Assembly (NCBI GenBank): GCA_014607495.2
Contig: CP053169.1
Location: 1,178,001 to 1,242,000 of the forward strand
DNA: 64,000 nt
From: Carposina sasakii
Taxonomy: Eukaryota; Arthropoda; Insecta; Lepidoptera; Carposinidae
Reading direction: 5' to 3'
In this document: piece after piece, positions 10,317 through 21,271 of the stretch
Numbering within the stretch: position 1 is the stretch's first letter
How the letters are laid out: the number at the start of each line of letters is the position of its first letter
Made by a program: the position numbers and the translations under genes
The notes under the pieces: generated by a model
Told to the model about the DNA's origin: nothing
Database searches by the model: none
What the model saw: only the letters and a program-made list of their open reading frames with translations

Positions 10317-10573
10317 CCGCGCTGCCGGCAGAGTAGAGTTTGTACCACCCCATACCCGCCCGTGGGTATCGTACGAGGCTTAAAGGTTTCCGGGAGGTCG
10401 GCAGCAGCGCCTCCCGTGCTGACAACACAGTCCGAAAATCACACTGCGGTCACCAACCCGCCTGCCCAGCGTGGTGACTATGGGCAAAACCCTCTATGGC
10501 AGTAGCCTTATGGTGTGCCCTGGGGGAGGCCTACGTTCAGCAGTCGACTGCAATAGGCTGAAGAAGAAAAAGA
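10317..10573 (+). mobile_element. S1 SINE with target duplication
   Basis: Full-length plus-strand S1 from gctgccggcagagtagagtt to a gctgaagaagaaaaag tail, flanked by aatacgac on both sides (10309-10316 and just after the tail). The 63-codon frame inside is repeat sequence. Confidence 0.85.
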
Positions 10574-10723
10574 ATACGACGATACGACCTACTAATATTA
10601 TGAATGCGAAAGTAACTCTGTCTATCTGTCTGTCTAGCTTACATGCTAAACTACTAAACTGATTGAAATGAAAATGTGGAAAATGTATTTAAGGAATTCT
10701 AAATACGATATTAAGTTGTAATT

Positions 10724-10880
10724 ATCATCATCACCAGCCTATTGCAGTCCACTGCTGGACGTAGGCCTCCCCCAGGGCTCGCGCATAGTTGTATACAGGG
10801 TATTTACCCATAGTCACCACGCAGGGCAGGCGGGTTGGTGACCGTAGTTTGTATTTTGGACTATGTTGTCAACACGGGTG
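10724..10880 (-). mobile_element. S1 SINE, 5' truncated
   Basis: Tail-proximal half of S1 in minus orientation (starts in plus coordinates with atcatcatcaccagcctatt). The copy stops after tgttgtcaacacggg, so the head is missing, as expected for incomplete reverse transcription. Confidence 0.75.
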
Positions 10881-11390
10881 TTGTATATTCCTAAATACCA
10901 ATTTGGAATAAGATGTTTAATCAATTTATTAGATGAAACACGAAGTCTGTACAAATTCTCTACGTCAGATACTCATAGAAAGTGTAGCATCACTTAAAAA
11001 ATATTTTTGAAATTTCCTCAGTTTTTTTTTCTTTTTCTCTCTGCCAACGTTAATTCGTGAGATGGATTTCGGGGGGTAGGGGGTGGTATTATCTGTCGGT
11101 TGTCGTCTTTCGAAGGTTTTCGAATTGTAAATAAGTACTTTTTTATTCGAGGTTCGAGTAGTGGGTGAAGAAAGTATTGTTAGCTCGACTTGCTTCGATA
11201 ATCACAATGATAAGTTCGTTCGTGAATTAAACTTACCCAATGTAACGATAAATGGAAATTGAATTCCTATTGAAATTGAAAAATAATTAACTTGGTCCGC
11301 GTATACTTTACAAGTTTTTTTTCCCCGTAGGAATTTAGAAAAATCCTTACTTAGTAATTCCCTGTCCCCAAGGAGCATATTTCAGTTACC
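10881..11390. other. Spacer, nothing recognised
   Basis: Contains a G-rich run (ggggggtagggggtgg) near 11071. No open frame or repeat family supported. Confidence 0.3.
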
Positions 11391-11570
11391 TACAGGGTGT
11401 AACAAAAAGGGTATGTTAAGCGAAAAGCTATGTAAATAGCCCACTATAGAGAACCTATCTACAAAATTTGAGACTCGAAATCACATTTTTATTCTTCAAG
11501 ATTGTATAAAAATTTCTGAGCGTCGGGAAAATAAACAATGACAAATTTTGTGGATAGGTTCTCTACAGGG
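11391..11570 (+). mobile_element. M1 MITE, right end missing
   Basis: Left arm begins tacagggtgtaacaaaaagg as in the complete copies. Similarity stops after ggataggttctctaca, where complete copies continue into the second arm, so about 90 bp are lost. Confidence 0.7.
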
Positions 11571-11944
11571 TGATCAACGTTCGTTAATTTTTCCCGTAGG
11601 AGTTGGCATTTAGAAATGCAATCCTTTAGCCCAAGCACTTAAAAGCAAAAGCAAAGTATTATTCGCGCGACTAAACACTGTCCAAGTAAGTGCCAAGGAG
11701 CATTAGTTGATGAGATGTTTTTTATTACTTGTTTGTCTTTTATTTCAGTTACTCCCTATTTTGTATATAAGTTGTTGTTGGTTTTAAGTTGGCATATTAC
11801 AGCCATTTTCAGATCAAAAAGAAATCAGAAATTGAAGATTAAGTCTGAGAAATGCAAAAAAATCTCCCAAGATCGAAATTCAGTCAATATCACCTTTTCT
11901 CTTTATTTATTTACATTACCTTAATTTTTGTAACAGGAACAAGA
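11571..11944. other. Spacer with one copy of a 40-bp direct repeat
   Basis: Positions 11702-11742 (cattagttgatgagatgttt onward) recur at 12548-12588, about 850 bp downstream. Positions 11627-11660 resemble the left flank and arm of the hairpin elements that follow (tagcccaagcac, aaaagcaaaagcaaag). Confidence 0.5.
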
Positions 11945-12141
11945 GCTGCCGTAGTATTATAGCCCAAGCACATACGTAAAAGCAAAAGCAAAGCCAAAGC
12001 CGCGCGATCGCGATGCGTGCGCGGGGCGAGGTGCGAGGCGCGGCAGGACGCCGAGCGCTCGTTACGCGCACGCACACACTCTCAATTATCGCGATCGCGC
12101 GACTTCGACTTTGCTATTACTTTTACGTAATCACGGGGCAG
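11945..12141. mobile_element. GC-rich hairpin element, copy 1
   Basis: Imperfect inverted repeat of about 41 bp (11974-12014 with 12088-12128) around a GC-rich core. The arms carry acgtaaaagc and the palindrome gcgatcgc. The flanks gctgccgtag...tagcccaagcacat and aatcacggggcag recur around copy 2. It looks like a non-autonomous inverted-repeat element. Confidence 0.6.
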
Positions 12142-12272
12142 AGGGCTTAGTGTGAGATTTCACTTCGAACTCGTTTGCGTTAACGTAAAGCAGCCAACCA
12201 ATCCCATTGTGGCGCGATAAGGTGATGTAATAAAAGTGAGAGCGACCAAAAACGGTACCTCGTGATTGGTTG
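12142..12272. repeat. Spacer with its own inverted repeat
   Basis: gcagccaaccaat at about 12190 is nearly complementary to attggttgagctgc at about 12265. The hairpin thus bridges the two GC-rich units and may mean the whole 11945-12413 block is one element. Confidence 0.4.
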
Positions 12273-12413
12273 AGCTGCCGTAGAATTTAGCCCAAGCACA
12301 TACGTTAACCGCGCGATCGCGAGTTCGAGCGCTCGTTACGCGCGCACACACTCTCAATTATCGCGATCGCGCGACTTCAACTTTGCTATTACTTTTACGT
12401 AATCACGGGGCAG
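12273..12413. mobile_element. GC-rich hairpin element, copy 2
   Basis: A shorter version of copy 1 in the same orientation, with a 3'-arm very similar to copy 1 and the left arm shortened. A third related copy lies at 43880-44000. Confidence 0.6.
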
Positions 12414-12656
12414 GTCTCTGTTCTGATTGTCTATGCTCAAGTAAGTGCGACACCCCTATTCCAAATGTTTTACTTAAAGATTGTCATTGTCATTTCCATT
12501 GTAAGTGGGGTGTGTTTTGGGGTTGCCATTTTTAGATATTTCTCGATCATTAGTTGATGAGATGTTTTTTATTACTTGTTTGTCTTTTGCATTTATCGAA
12601 TAGCTATTTTAACATATTTGGTTTTATCGTGTTGACTACGTATATAGTCATACTTA
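12414..12656. other. Spacer with second direct-repeat copy
   Basis: Holds the second copy (12548-12588) of the 40-bp repeat also at 11702-11742. Nothing else recognised. Confidence 0.4.
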
Positions 12657-12920
12657 TACAGGGTGTAACAAAAAGGGTATGTTAAGCGAAAAGCTACGTA
12701 AATAGCCCACTGTAGAGAACCTATCCACAAAATTTGGGACTCGAAATCATATGTTTATAGTTCAAGATTGTATGAAAACTCCTGAGATGTTTAAAAATTC
12801 TCCATACTATCGGGAAAAATAAACATATGATTTCGGGTCTCAAATTTTGTAGATAGGTTCTCTACAGTGGGCTATTTACATAGCTTTTCGCTTAACATAC
12901 CCTTTTTGTTACACCCCGTA
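12657..12920. mobile_element. M1 MITE, complete
   Basis: 264 bp from tacagggtgtaacaaaaagg to its inverted match cctttttgttacaccccgta. The arms are complementary over roughly 90 bp, broken by scattered mismatches. Ends are TA-flanked, as for Tc1/mariner-type elements. No coding capacity. Confidence 0.85.
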
Positions 12921-13090
12921 TTTGTAGTACGTAGCTATAATGTAATGGAAAATTTTAAATAAAGTTTTTTGTAACTTGATGCTATTTCGTACTACCTATT
13001 TGTATGTAGTACCTACTGCATTTAAGTGACCTTAACAATATATTTGCGTTTGTTTCAAGTAGGTAGACTAAATTAAAAGTGATTTGGCTA
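12921..13090. other. Short AT-rich spacer
   Basis: Nothing recognised. Confidence 0.3.
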
Positions 13091-13280
13091 GTGTATAGCT
13101 ATCGGGATGAAAAATAACGTTGCCAATATGTAATTTAGAAAAGAGATGGTAAAATTCGTCATCCGAGTAATTGACCCGGTAGCTCAGTGGTTAGAGCAAC
13201 TAGCACGGCATGCAGTAGTCGTGGCTTCGATTCCCACTCGGGTGAAGAATTTTTTCCATTTCTTTATTAATAATCTTATA
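13091..13280 (+). mobile_element. S2 tRNA-related SINE
   Basis: Starts gtgtatagctatcgggatga. The tRNA-like block at about 13173-13245 has a perfect A box TAGCTCAGTGG; the B box reads GCTTCGATTCC. It ends in ttctttattaataatc. Close to the copies at 1127 and 61563. Confidence 0.75.
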
Positions 13281-13984
13281 AATTAAAAGTCACATAACAC
13301 AACGGGATTTACTTTAAGCACAACAAACCTAAAAGTATTTTCTCTGAAAACCCAATTTTATTATCGAAGTGAAGAAAAAAATCCAATCTCAGTTAAGGAA
13401 TTAACTAAGCAAAGATTTTAGGCTCAAGACACATTAACATTAATCTACAGAAAAACGGGCGAGCGAACTAAATCGACCATGAAAAAAAGCATAAAAATTA
13501 GCAAAAAAACAATAGAATTAACATAGAAAACATCTGCCTGGATAATGATAGCTCGATCCCCTACTATTTGTGCAAAATAATTCGTCACAACTTTCGAGTT
13601 GTTTTACTGAGTTTTCCGAATAGTTTATGTATCGAGTTTTAAAAGTTGAGCGATTTATCTATAACCTATATTTTGTATAAAATAGCAAAGTTGGAATTTT
13701 AGAAGTTCGAAATCAAAAGAAATAGTTTCGAGTTTCAATAAGTCGCTACGGCCTACTTTAGCTTTATGTATCGCCTGGCAACAGACATTACATATGGATT
13801 TTTTAAAATTTTATTACATATCATGAACTGTTAGCACCAAAGCCTCACCTATTTCTGTAGCACCGTGTACTATGGGTAGATAAGATTGACTTTGAGTTCT
13901 TAAGCTGTTAGTCGAATAACAACACTCTCGTCATCTTCCTGCTTCTTTCGAAACTCATATTGTCAAAGATTTGGCGTTTGTTTT
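13281..13984. other. AT-rich spacer, nothing recognised
   Basis: No frame longer than 60 codons and no repeat family recognised. Confidence 0.3.
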
Positions 13985-14157
13985 ACGGCCGGCTGCCTGT
14001 CTGACGCCAATCCTTCTTTTAGGGTATAGCTAAGTGACAATTTTAGAAAATCCCTTCATGAAATAAATTTTGTGGTACAGGCCCGTCACTTGGATCGAAC
14101 TTACGCCTTCTGCTTGGAAAGCGCACGTCTTAACCACTGGGCTATCACCGCTTAATA
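13985..14157 (-). mobile_element. S3 tRNA-related SINE
   Basis: On the minus strand: AAGCGGTGATAGCCCAGTGG (A box), then AGTTCGATCC (B box), then a GGGCCTGTACCACAAAAT segment and a block ending in the complement of cggctgcctgtctgacgcca. The tRNA-like head matches 7646-7718 and the distal part matches 8410-8460. Confidence 0.65.
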
Positions 14158-14524
14158 ACAACACTCTATGAATACCATTAATAACTAAGTATGAGATCGT
14201 GACAAATAGTAGTGGTTACATTTTAGGAAACCACATTGATTCCTCGCCTCTTTGTCCCCTAAGGACGAATTTATCTGCAAAAATAATAATCATAAAAAAC
14301 AAAATGGCCGATAGCGAGTCGCCATCTTGGAATTGTTTTCGCATTTTACTGCTGTTTGTTTTTACTTGTGAAACAAACTTTGATTGAAGTATCTACTTAT
14401 AATCATGGAAGTTTATAAGTGATCGAGTATTTGTTGCATTTAAAAAAATGCAAAAATTAGTACATAGAAAGCTGAATGTTTGTAAGTGAAGATAAATTAC
14501 AATTAATACATAGATATATACATG
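14158..14524. other. Spacer, nothing recognised
   Basis: A 62-codon plus-strand frame (14199-14387) has no recognisable motif. Confidence 0.3.
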
Positions 14525-14735
14525 GCTGTGTTTCCGAAATGGGGTAGTCAGGACTGCATCACAAGGGATATTCTACAGTCACGTTTAGTGGAGCGAGAAC
14601 TGATGAACAGTGACAAGTTACTAGCTTTTTGCCTGAGAGAATACCCGAGTTCCTTGGACGACTCTTACGACATGCACGGAAGGAGATGCAGCTGATTATA
14701 TTCTAATGAAGCCCCGCATCAGAACAGGATATTAC
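14525..14735 (+). repeat. R2 dispersed repeat, long copy
   Basis: Has tttccgaaatggggtagtca, a gtgacaagttgctagctt-like block and a tacgacatgcacggaaggag core with the gccccgcatc end, in the same order as 6205-6435. Confidence 0.6.
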
Positions 14736-14765
14736 GATTTATTGAAACATCGACACCTAGCTGTA

Positions 14766-15029
14766 TACAGGGTGTAACAAAAGGGGTATGTTAAGCGATA
14801 AGCTATGTAAATAACTCACTAAAAGGAACCTACCCAGAAAATTTCAGACTCGAAATCACATGTTTATTTTTCCAGATACTATGGAGAATTCCGAAACAAC
14901 TCAGGAATGTTCATACAATCTTGAAAAGTAAACATTTGATTTTGAGTCTCAAATTTTGGGTATAGGTTCTCTATAGTGGGATATTTACATAGCTTTTCGC
15001 TTAATATACCCTTTTTGTTACACCCTGTA
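14766..15029. mobile_element. M1 MITE, complete
   Basis: 264 bp between tacagggtgtaacaaaaggg and ctttttgttacaccctgta, TA-flanked (tgta on the left, tataa on the right). The 76-codon minus-strand frame overlapping it is not a gene. Confidence 0.85.
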
Positions 15030-15434
15030 TAATGACCCAGAAAATTCATTAAGTGATAAAATATTCCCTTACCAAAAATTGCATTCATCAATAACAAAAT
15101 TTTCGACACTAAACCAAAACACTTATTCCAAATCTACCCTCAAATGGGGGCGGTTTTAATTAGGGGTGACGAAACATGTTGTAAGATTTTACGAGAATTT
15201 TAGCCATTAAATAGATGGAAATGCGGCTAATTATGCGTTTTATAGATTTTAGAATGGAAGCTTCGAGAATTGGTTGGATTAAATGGTAAGAGATTGTCGA
15301 AAGCTGATGGTAAAGCGTCAAGAATTTTCTTTACTTTATATTACTTCTTAAGGGCAGATTTTTCCAATGGTAGATAGCCTATCTGCAAGATGAAGTTGAT
15401 TCTTTCTCTATCTGATCATTGGAAAAATCAAAAA
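15030..15434. other. Spacer, nothing recognised
   Basis: AT-rich with no supported feature. Confidence 0.3.
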
Positions 15435-15841
15435 ATCTCTCATGATCGTCATCATGTTATGTTGATGTTGATGGTGTGCTCGCATGTCCGCAATGTCTGC
15501 GGACTTTTGTCAACAAAATTGGATATTTTAGCCATATGCGAGCACATCAGCCATACCATCGGAGCTGAATGCAGTCGCCGTGGCCGAAATCGGCCGGGAG
15601 CTATTACTATTGTTACACGTCACACACACATCAGCCTTTTGGAGTCTTTTAGTGGACGTAGACCTCACTTGACTGTTATGAGATGGATTATTGGGCGGTG
15701 CGGCCGTAAGGATTTTAATGAATGTTTTGTGTGCGCCGGTCATAGTTGCATGTATCAGTATTGTGCTACAATGTATAATTATTATGCTACCTTTTTAATA
15801 CATGTGATGTTGGTGTGTCTAATCTTAATAAATAAATAAAT
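15435..15841 (+). repeat. Probable interspersed repeat with A-rich tail
   Basis: Holds a short hairpin (gtccgcaatgtctgcggac), a GC-richer middle and an aataaataaataaata tail, a layout typical of a retroposed element. A 149-codon frame crosses it but has no recognisable domain and continues through the tail. Confidence 0.35.
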
Positions 15842-16036
15842 AGACCTCCCCAGGGCTTACCACAAGGCCCGCGGTTACCAGGCAGTTACCAGTTGGTGAC
15901 CACAGTGTGATTTTCGGACTATGTTGTCAACACATGAGGCACTCCTGCCCACCTCCTGAAAATTCTTAATGGCCTCTTACGTTACCTATTTGCAGATATT
16001 GGGTGATGCGATTCTACTCTTCCGGCACCACATAGC
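15842..16036 (-). mobile_element. S1 SINE, degenerate
   Basis: Recognisable S1 blocks (gacctccccagggcttacca, the tgttgtcaacac block and a ccggcaccac end) with many substitutions and no intact tail. The oldest-looking S1 copy in the window. Confidence 0.65.
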
Positions 16037-16097
16037 AAGGTATTGTTAATATACCTAGGTGGGTTTCACCAACAGCCTTGGTATGATATAGATACAA

Positions 16098-16333
16098 ACA
16101 TACATATAATCACGCCTTTATCCCTTACGGGGTAGGCAGAACACCAAGGGCCGATAGAACCACATGGTGCCACTTCTGACCAATTTTGAGGGTATAGTTG
16201 AGATGTACAAGTTCGGTTAGTAGTGACAAGTGGTCAGCTCATCGCCTACAAAACACCAAGACCCTCTTGTCCCTCTACTGACTTGTACAGTAAGCTCGGG
16301 AAGAGAAGTAGAGAAGCAGCTGTAGTATTATAC
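16098..16333 (+). repeat. R4 dispersed repeat
   Basis: Matches 1781-2012 over nearly all its length, with small differences (for example cttacggggtaggcagaaca here). Same orientation as that copy. Confidence 0.7.
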
Positions 16334-16973
16334 GTTTTTTTTATTCCCAGAGAAGTATAGAAGAATTTGGTATAAGTCTATAAAAGAAACTGTTAATATC
16401 CACAAAACAGATAAAAACTAATAAGGAAACGTAAATATCGGATAAATACAATTAACCACGGACAACAGATACCGCAGATGCGCCATAAAAGCGGATACTT
16501 CTGCAAAAACCATAGACTAAGAGTGCGGCGACCAGATAGCCAAATGTAATAACGGACACGCGTGTATTATAGAGTATTTGGCAAAGATGTAGGGGATACT
16601 GGAATTGGCAATGTAAACCTAAAGAAGTCCTTGATATCTCATCGGTATAAAGTAGGTACGCCTTAGTCCTAAGTAGTTTTAAGTTAGTTATACCTAGATA
16701 TTTCTAAATTTTCTGTCATCTGATTACTTAAAGGTATAAAGTTGAAAGTATAATAATAATACTTATCAATGCTAATACGAGGCTTTAGGAACATAAAGTC
16801 AAGTAGGTAGGTCTACAACTTTTTTTTTACAGTTTTCTGTTGCGATTTGTGTATCGTTTAAATATGCAATCAATCATCGGTTAATCTTTATACCCACCCT
16901 TTCGAGCATACCTTTGCCTATAGTTGGGATGTGAAGAAGTTAGAAAGCATTAGAGAATATAAAAGACCCGGTA
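16334..16973. other. Spacer, nothing recognised
   Basis: AT-rich, no frame or repeat supported. Confidence 0.3.
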
Positions 16974-17074
16974 GTTCAGTGGTTAGAGCAACTAGCACGG
17001 TATGCAGTGGTCGTGGGTTCGATTCCCACTCGGGTGAAGAATTTTTTCCATTTCTTTATTAATAATTTTATAAA
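16974..17074 (+). mobile_element. S2 SINE lacking its 5' segment
   Basis: Begins exactly at the tRNA-like block (gacccggtagttcagtggtt) and continues through B box GGTTCGATTCC to the aagaattttttccatttctt tail. The 80-bp segment that precedes the tRNA-like block in the other S2 copies is absent. Confidence 0.7.
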
Positions 17075-17324
17075 AGCCATATCTAGAAACTTTAGGTCCT
17101 CACCCAATAATACCCACACAGTTCCTCCAATAACAAACAAAGGAATGTCATCTCAAGTCCCTCGGGATTCTTGTCAATAAGATCTATAATGGCCTGTTGG
17201 GCCTGTAATAAGATGATACTGTGTTTTTCCAATTGATTAACTAATTTGTAAATAGTTTTTTGTTATGTTTTATGTTCAATTTAGTCAATATGGTCAAACT
17301 GGTCAGGGGCTTAATAGGGGCTGG

Positions 17325-17545
17325 GATACATCAGCTGCATCTCCTTCCGTACATGTCGTAAGAGTCAGCTAAGGAACTCGGAATTCTCTCAGGCGATAAG
17401 TTACTAACTTGTTACTGACCATTACATGTGTGTGACGTATGTGGTCCAGGATCATACAGGAGAGGCCACAGCCACGTTTAGAAAAACGGGGCCAGATGTA
17501 AATGTTTAGTCACAAGTTGCTGGCTTATCGACTGAGAGATTAGAA
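17325..17545. repeat. Two R2 fragments in opposite orientation
   Basis: 17325-17440 is a minus-strand R2 core (tacatcagctgcatctcctt). 17450-17545 is a plus-strand R2 middle (ggccacagccacgttta and the ttgctggcttatcgactgag block). The head-to-head pair suggests two separate insertions or an inversion. Confidence 0.5.
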
Positions 17546-17574
17546 CAGTCGGAAGATTTTTTTCTCAATATCTA

Positions 17575-18165
17575 TATCTATACATATAATAAAAATGTAA
17601 CGGATCGCTGGCTGTACATGGAAGATATATGAGAAAAAATATTATAGGAGACCTTTATCAACGCAATAGAACCCAAAACGATGATTTTTGTAATTTTTGT
17701 CTGTTTGTTTGTCTGGTCTGTGCGTTTGTGCACGCTAATCTCAGAAACGGCTGAACCGATTTCGAAACAGTTTTCAGGAATATATTGTGACAGGTCCCAC
17801 TTAATATACAGGGTGTAACAGAAAGGGTATGTTAAGCGAAAAGCTATGTAAATAGCCTACTATAGAGAACCTATTTCCAAAATTTGAGACTCGAAGTCAC
17901 ATTTTTATTTTTCAAGATTGTATGAAAATTCCTGAGATATTTAAAAATTCTCCATTCTATCGGGAAAAATAAACATGTGATTTCGGGTCTCAAATTTTCT
18001 GAATAGGTTCTCTACAGTGGGCTATTTACATAGCTTTTTGCTTAACATACCCTTTTTGTTACACCCTGTTTAGGCTACTTTTTATCCCGGGAAAATGTTT
18101 TATAATTTTGACATTTTGTTTTTTCTGTAGTCCACGCGGACGTCGCGGGCGTCCACTAGTGTTTA
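17575..18165 (-). repeat. R1 copy interrupted by an M1 insertion
   Basis: Minus-strand R1 running from gtccactagtg (right) to the tacatggaagatatatgag end (left). It is split at 17807-18070 by a complete M1. The uninterrupted order is seen at 21601-21855 (cttaacatataggctacttt), which shows the pre-insertion state. Confidence 0.75.
17807..18070. mobile_element. M1 MITE nested in R1
   Basis: Complete M1 (tacagggtgtaacagaaagg to cctttttgttacaccctgt). Left flank cttaata and right flank ttaggctac fit insertion at a TA in R1, with one base of the right TA since changed. Confidence 0.85.
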
Positions 18166-18555
18166 TTAAGTTTTTAGCTAAAAGTTAGGGACATTGACCA
18201 GCCATGGTCAAACACATCGATCGTTATCTGTCTCTCCCATTCCAATACAAGAAAAAGGAACTTAATGAAACGGACGAATGAGGAATAATGTTTATTAAGA
18301 GATTTCAGAGGCTTTGGTGGTTTATTGATGTAGGGGTGACAATATATACTAATCAAAGATAATAAATAAGGTTCCGTCTTTTGGAGTTATCATTGGAAAT
18401 TCTTTGCTGCATAAAAACATAACACTAACTTTAATAGTGACTTCATATAGGTAGTTACATACAGAATGTAGAGATTCGAGCTTTTTTCTTAAAGATATTT
18501 CTTTTAACAAATTCAAAAACAATATGTTACACAACAAGAGACAGGTCAGCCCAAA
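18166..18555. other. Spacer, nothing recognised
   Basis: Two short minus-strand frames (60 and 70 codons) without motifs. Confidence 0.3.
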
Positions 18556-18702
18556 TAGCATGTCCTGCGAAATATGATACGATAAACCGATTTATCGACA
18601 TTTAGCCTGTAAATATACGATAAATATAGCCGCCATGTTGAATTTTGTACAGAGACGGTACGATATCGTACGATACGATATTCACGATGCGTGGTCATGC
18701 TA
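18556..18702. mobile_element. M4 short inverted-repeat element
   Basis: Left end TAGCATGTCCTGCGAAAT and right end (read inward) TAGCATGACCACGCATCG form imperfect terminal repeats. The interior has the aaaccgatttatcgacattt block and a cgatatcgtacgatacgata palindromic stretch. Related copies are at 45612-45740 and 55607-55753. Confidence 0.6.
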
Positions 18703-19424
18703 CCCCCTAGCAGCGGGTGTGTCAAAATGAAGTTGTCAGATAAATTCGAATATTAAATAATGAGTCCACATCGAGGCGGTTAGAACTATATTTTGTATCT
18801 TTATAGCTTACATACTTAGCTCTCTAGCCATAACATTTATAAAATTAATTATTAACACCTTATTTTCATAAGCATTTTTAATAATAAGGTTAAAAACATA
18901 TGTAACATTATTAGACATACGGTAAAACTGACATCATTTATTTTGGCAAAACACTCCAGATCATTACATCTCAAAGTAAACAACAACAAACACCGGAATA
19001 TAGACAAGATCATCAATACTTCCAACCTATATTAAGTCGCCGCCATTTTGCCATAAAAGAAACGAGGGCGAGAACTTATTAATTTATGTTAGGCAGACAG
19101 TAATGACGGCCGATTACTGCGTGATATTGGAAAATATTGGCACGGAACCCTGGGGGCGTGTTATTCGAAGATATTGAGGTAAGGAACGCTAAAGGATGTG
19201 CACGGATTTTAACAAATATAATCCAACTGCATCCAATGGCTGATTGGGTAACATTTGTCGAGGAATTTGGTGATGATGACATTAACATCTCTAATGAAAT
19301 GAAATGCTTATTTTGACTAACTGATTTAAAGCTGTTATGTTTGATTGTGCTGTGTAGAGAAGGTATAGGGCCTTTGAACAATAGTGGAGTGGCATAGGTT
19401 GCTAGTAGTTTCATTATAGAAATA
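18703..19424. other. Spacer with one 111-codon frame
   Basis: The frame at 19079-19414 (minus) has no recognised motif and its composition is not convincing; not called as a gene. Confidence 0.3.
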
Positions 19425-19519
19425 GGGTAGCCAGAACTGCAATATTACGAAAGAGGCCTTACAGCCACGTAAAAATAAGTTGACTAATTTATAACATAAT
19501 ATAAAAAAAGTTTCTTTCC

Positions 19520-19665
19520 GCGTTCATCTGTCATAAGTATTAGATCTTTTAAACTACGCGACGGATTTTGATGCGGTTTTTTTAATTAGATAGAGAGAGA
19601 GAGAAGATTTATATGTATATGTATAGTATAAGTATTGTAATCGTGCGAACCCGGAGCGGGTCGCC
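19520..19665 (+). repeat. R8 dispersed repeat
   Basis: Matches 110-275 (gatctttt aaactacg, ggattttgatgcggtttttt). Includes a (GA)n run at 19593-19605. An R2 fragment (atagggtagccagaactgca) lies just upstream at 19421-19470. Confidence 0.45.
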
Positions 19666-19669
19666 GAGT

Positions 19670-19766
19670 CTTCTTCATCAGCCTATTGCAGTCCACTGCT
19701 GGACTTAGGCCTCCCCCAGGGTACGCCACAAGGCTACTGCCACAAGAGGGATTTTCTCCATAGTCA
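19670..19766 (-). mobile_element. S1 SINE tail fragment
   Basis: Only the tail-proximal 97 bp of S1 (ttcatcagcctattgcagtc to the catagtca block). Right after the R8 copy, which may have been the target. Confidence 0.7.
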
Positions 19767-20107
19767 TGTGTGTACATAAAATTTCAATTTACCAAAGATT
19801 TCCAAACAGTAATTGCAGTGGTATAAAGTATCCAATGAATATTTCCAAAGCCGTTGCCCGCGCCGGTCAGAACTGCGCTAATGTAGGGGGGATTAGTGTT
19901 TGGTCTTAGCTTAGGGGGAGTCGACACTGTACGGGGAAATTTTAATCATTTTTCTTGTGTAGAATATTCAAAAACTATAACTGTATTACCCTGGAGTGGA
20001 AGTGTCAAATAAAACATTATATTTAAACTACCAAGTGCCCAGTTTATATAGAAATCCGTTAAATAGATTTTACATTAAAGAGTGCCTAGCAAACATTGTA
20101 ATACCCA
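19767..20107. other. Spacer, nothing recognised
   Basis: No supported frame or repeat. Confidence 0.3.
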
Positions 20108-20109
20108 CA

Positions 20110-20366
20110 CATCTTCTTCAGCCTATTGCAGTTCACTGCTAGACGTAGGCCTCCCCCAGGGCACGCCACAAGGCTACTGCCACAGGGGGGTTTTGCCCAT
20201 AGTCACCACGCTGGGCAGGCGGGTTGGTGACTGCAGTGTGACTTTCGGACTATGTTATCAGTACGGGAGGCACTGCTGCCCACCTCCCGGAAACCCTTAA
20301 TCGCCTCGTACGATACCCACAGGCAGGCAGGGGTGGTACAAACTCTACTGTGCTGGCACCACGCGG
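20110..20366 (-). mobile_element. S1 SINE, near full length
   Basis: Complete block order from the ttcagcctattgcagttcac tail to the ggcaccacgcgg head, in minus orientation. The 72-codon plus frame within it is not a gene. Confidence 0.8.
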
Positions 20367-21269
20367 CATAAATCAATTAAATGAGTACATAGCTCTTCTG
20401 TGATCCGCCTATTTGGCATTCAAATTGTGAGGAATGTCATATTTAAAGTTATTTTGGTATGTGTATCCAAATTCTGCCTATTTTGAAAATTTATAACTAC
20501 AGCTTAAATATCTAAAATATTATCTAAATATCTAAAAATTTAGATAATATAATCTAAATATATGACTATGCCATTTTGGGAACACCGTCGTGTGCAAGCA
20601 TATTATCTATAGGAATCATAGATCATCATTTCGCACGCGTTGGTCACATAAACTGTATTAATAGAATAGAATAGAATTGATTTTTATTTGAAAATTACAC
20701 ATACACGGACAGAAGTAACATAGAAATTAACAATAGAAATAGGGTAGAAATACAGATCAAAAGAAGTAAGTAGACAGGTAGAAGTAACATGAAACGAAGA
20801 ACAGTAAGTAGAACTGTGTGCCCTATTTGGAGCCCGTCAGTCCCGTGTACGTGCATTATTAAGTAACCAAAACCTTTACTTATTGGGAAAAAATATCTGT
20901 GAAATATATTTTTATTATCCATTTACTTATCTAAAGAGCATGACACATTTAACAGATCCAGCCAAAGCTTATAAAATTAATAAGATTTCCGACAGTGTAG
21001 ACACCGCCTAACTACAGTACAGTTTATATCCGTGTATATTTTTCGTCCAAAGCTTATGGCTTTTAGATTATTCTGCACTCCAAAAGCAAAATTTCCATTC
21101 ATTTGTATGTTTATTTTAATATATGAGTCTTTAAAACAAATGAGGAAATGCATCATTATTTATTTTAACCTCCAACGGTGCGGAAAGAGTGTTATAAAGT
21201 TTTAAGATATACTACCTACTTATAGAGGTAGATAAGTAGATAGGCTTTTAGTTAATGTCTTTGTACTAT
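20367..21269. other. Spacer with simple-sequence patches
   Basis: Positions 20517-20560 are short AT palindromes (tctaaat / atttaga). Positions 20660-20800 contain repeated agaagtaacat motifs, which explain a Leu-rich 75-codon minus frame. No gene supported. Confidence 0.35.
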
Positions 21270-21271
21270 TA

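Noticed and set aside
15390..15839. A 149-codon plus frame
   Set aside because: It runs through repeat-like sequence and an aataaataaa tail and has no recognisable domain.
19079..19414. A 111-codon minus frame
   Set aside because: No motif, splice site or convincing composition; left as an unsupported frame.
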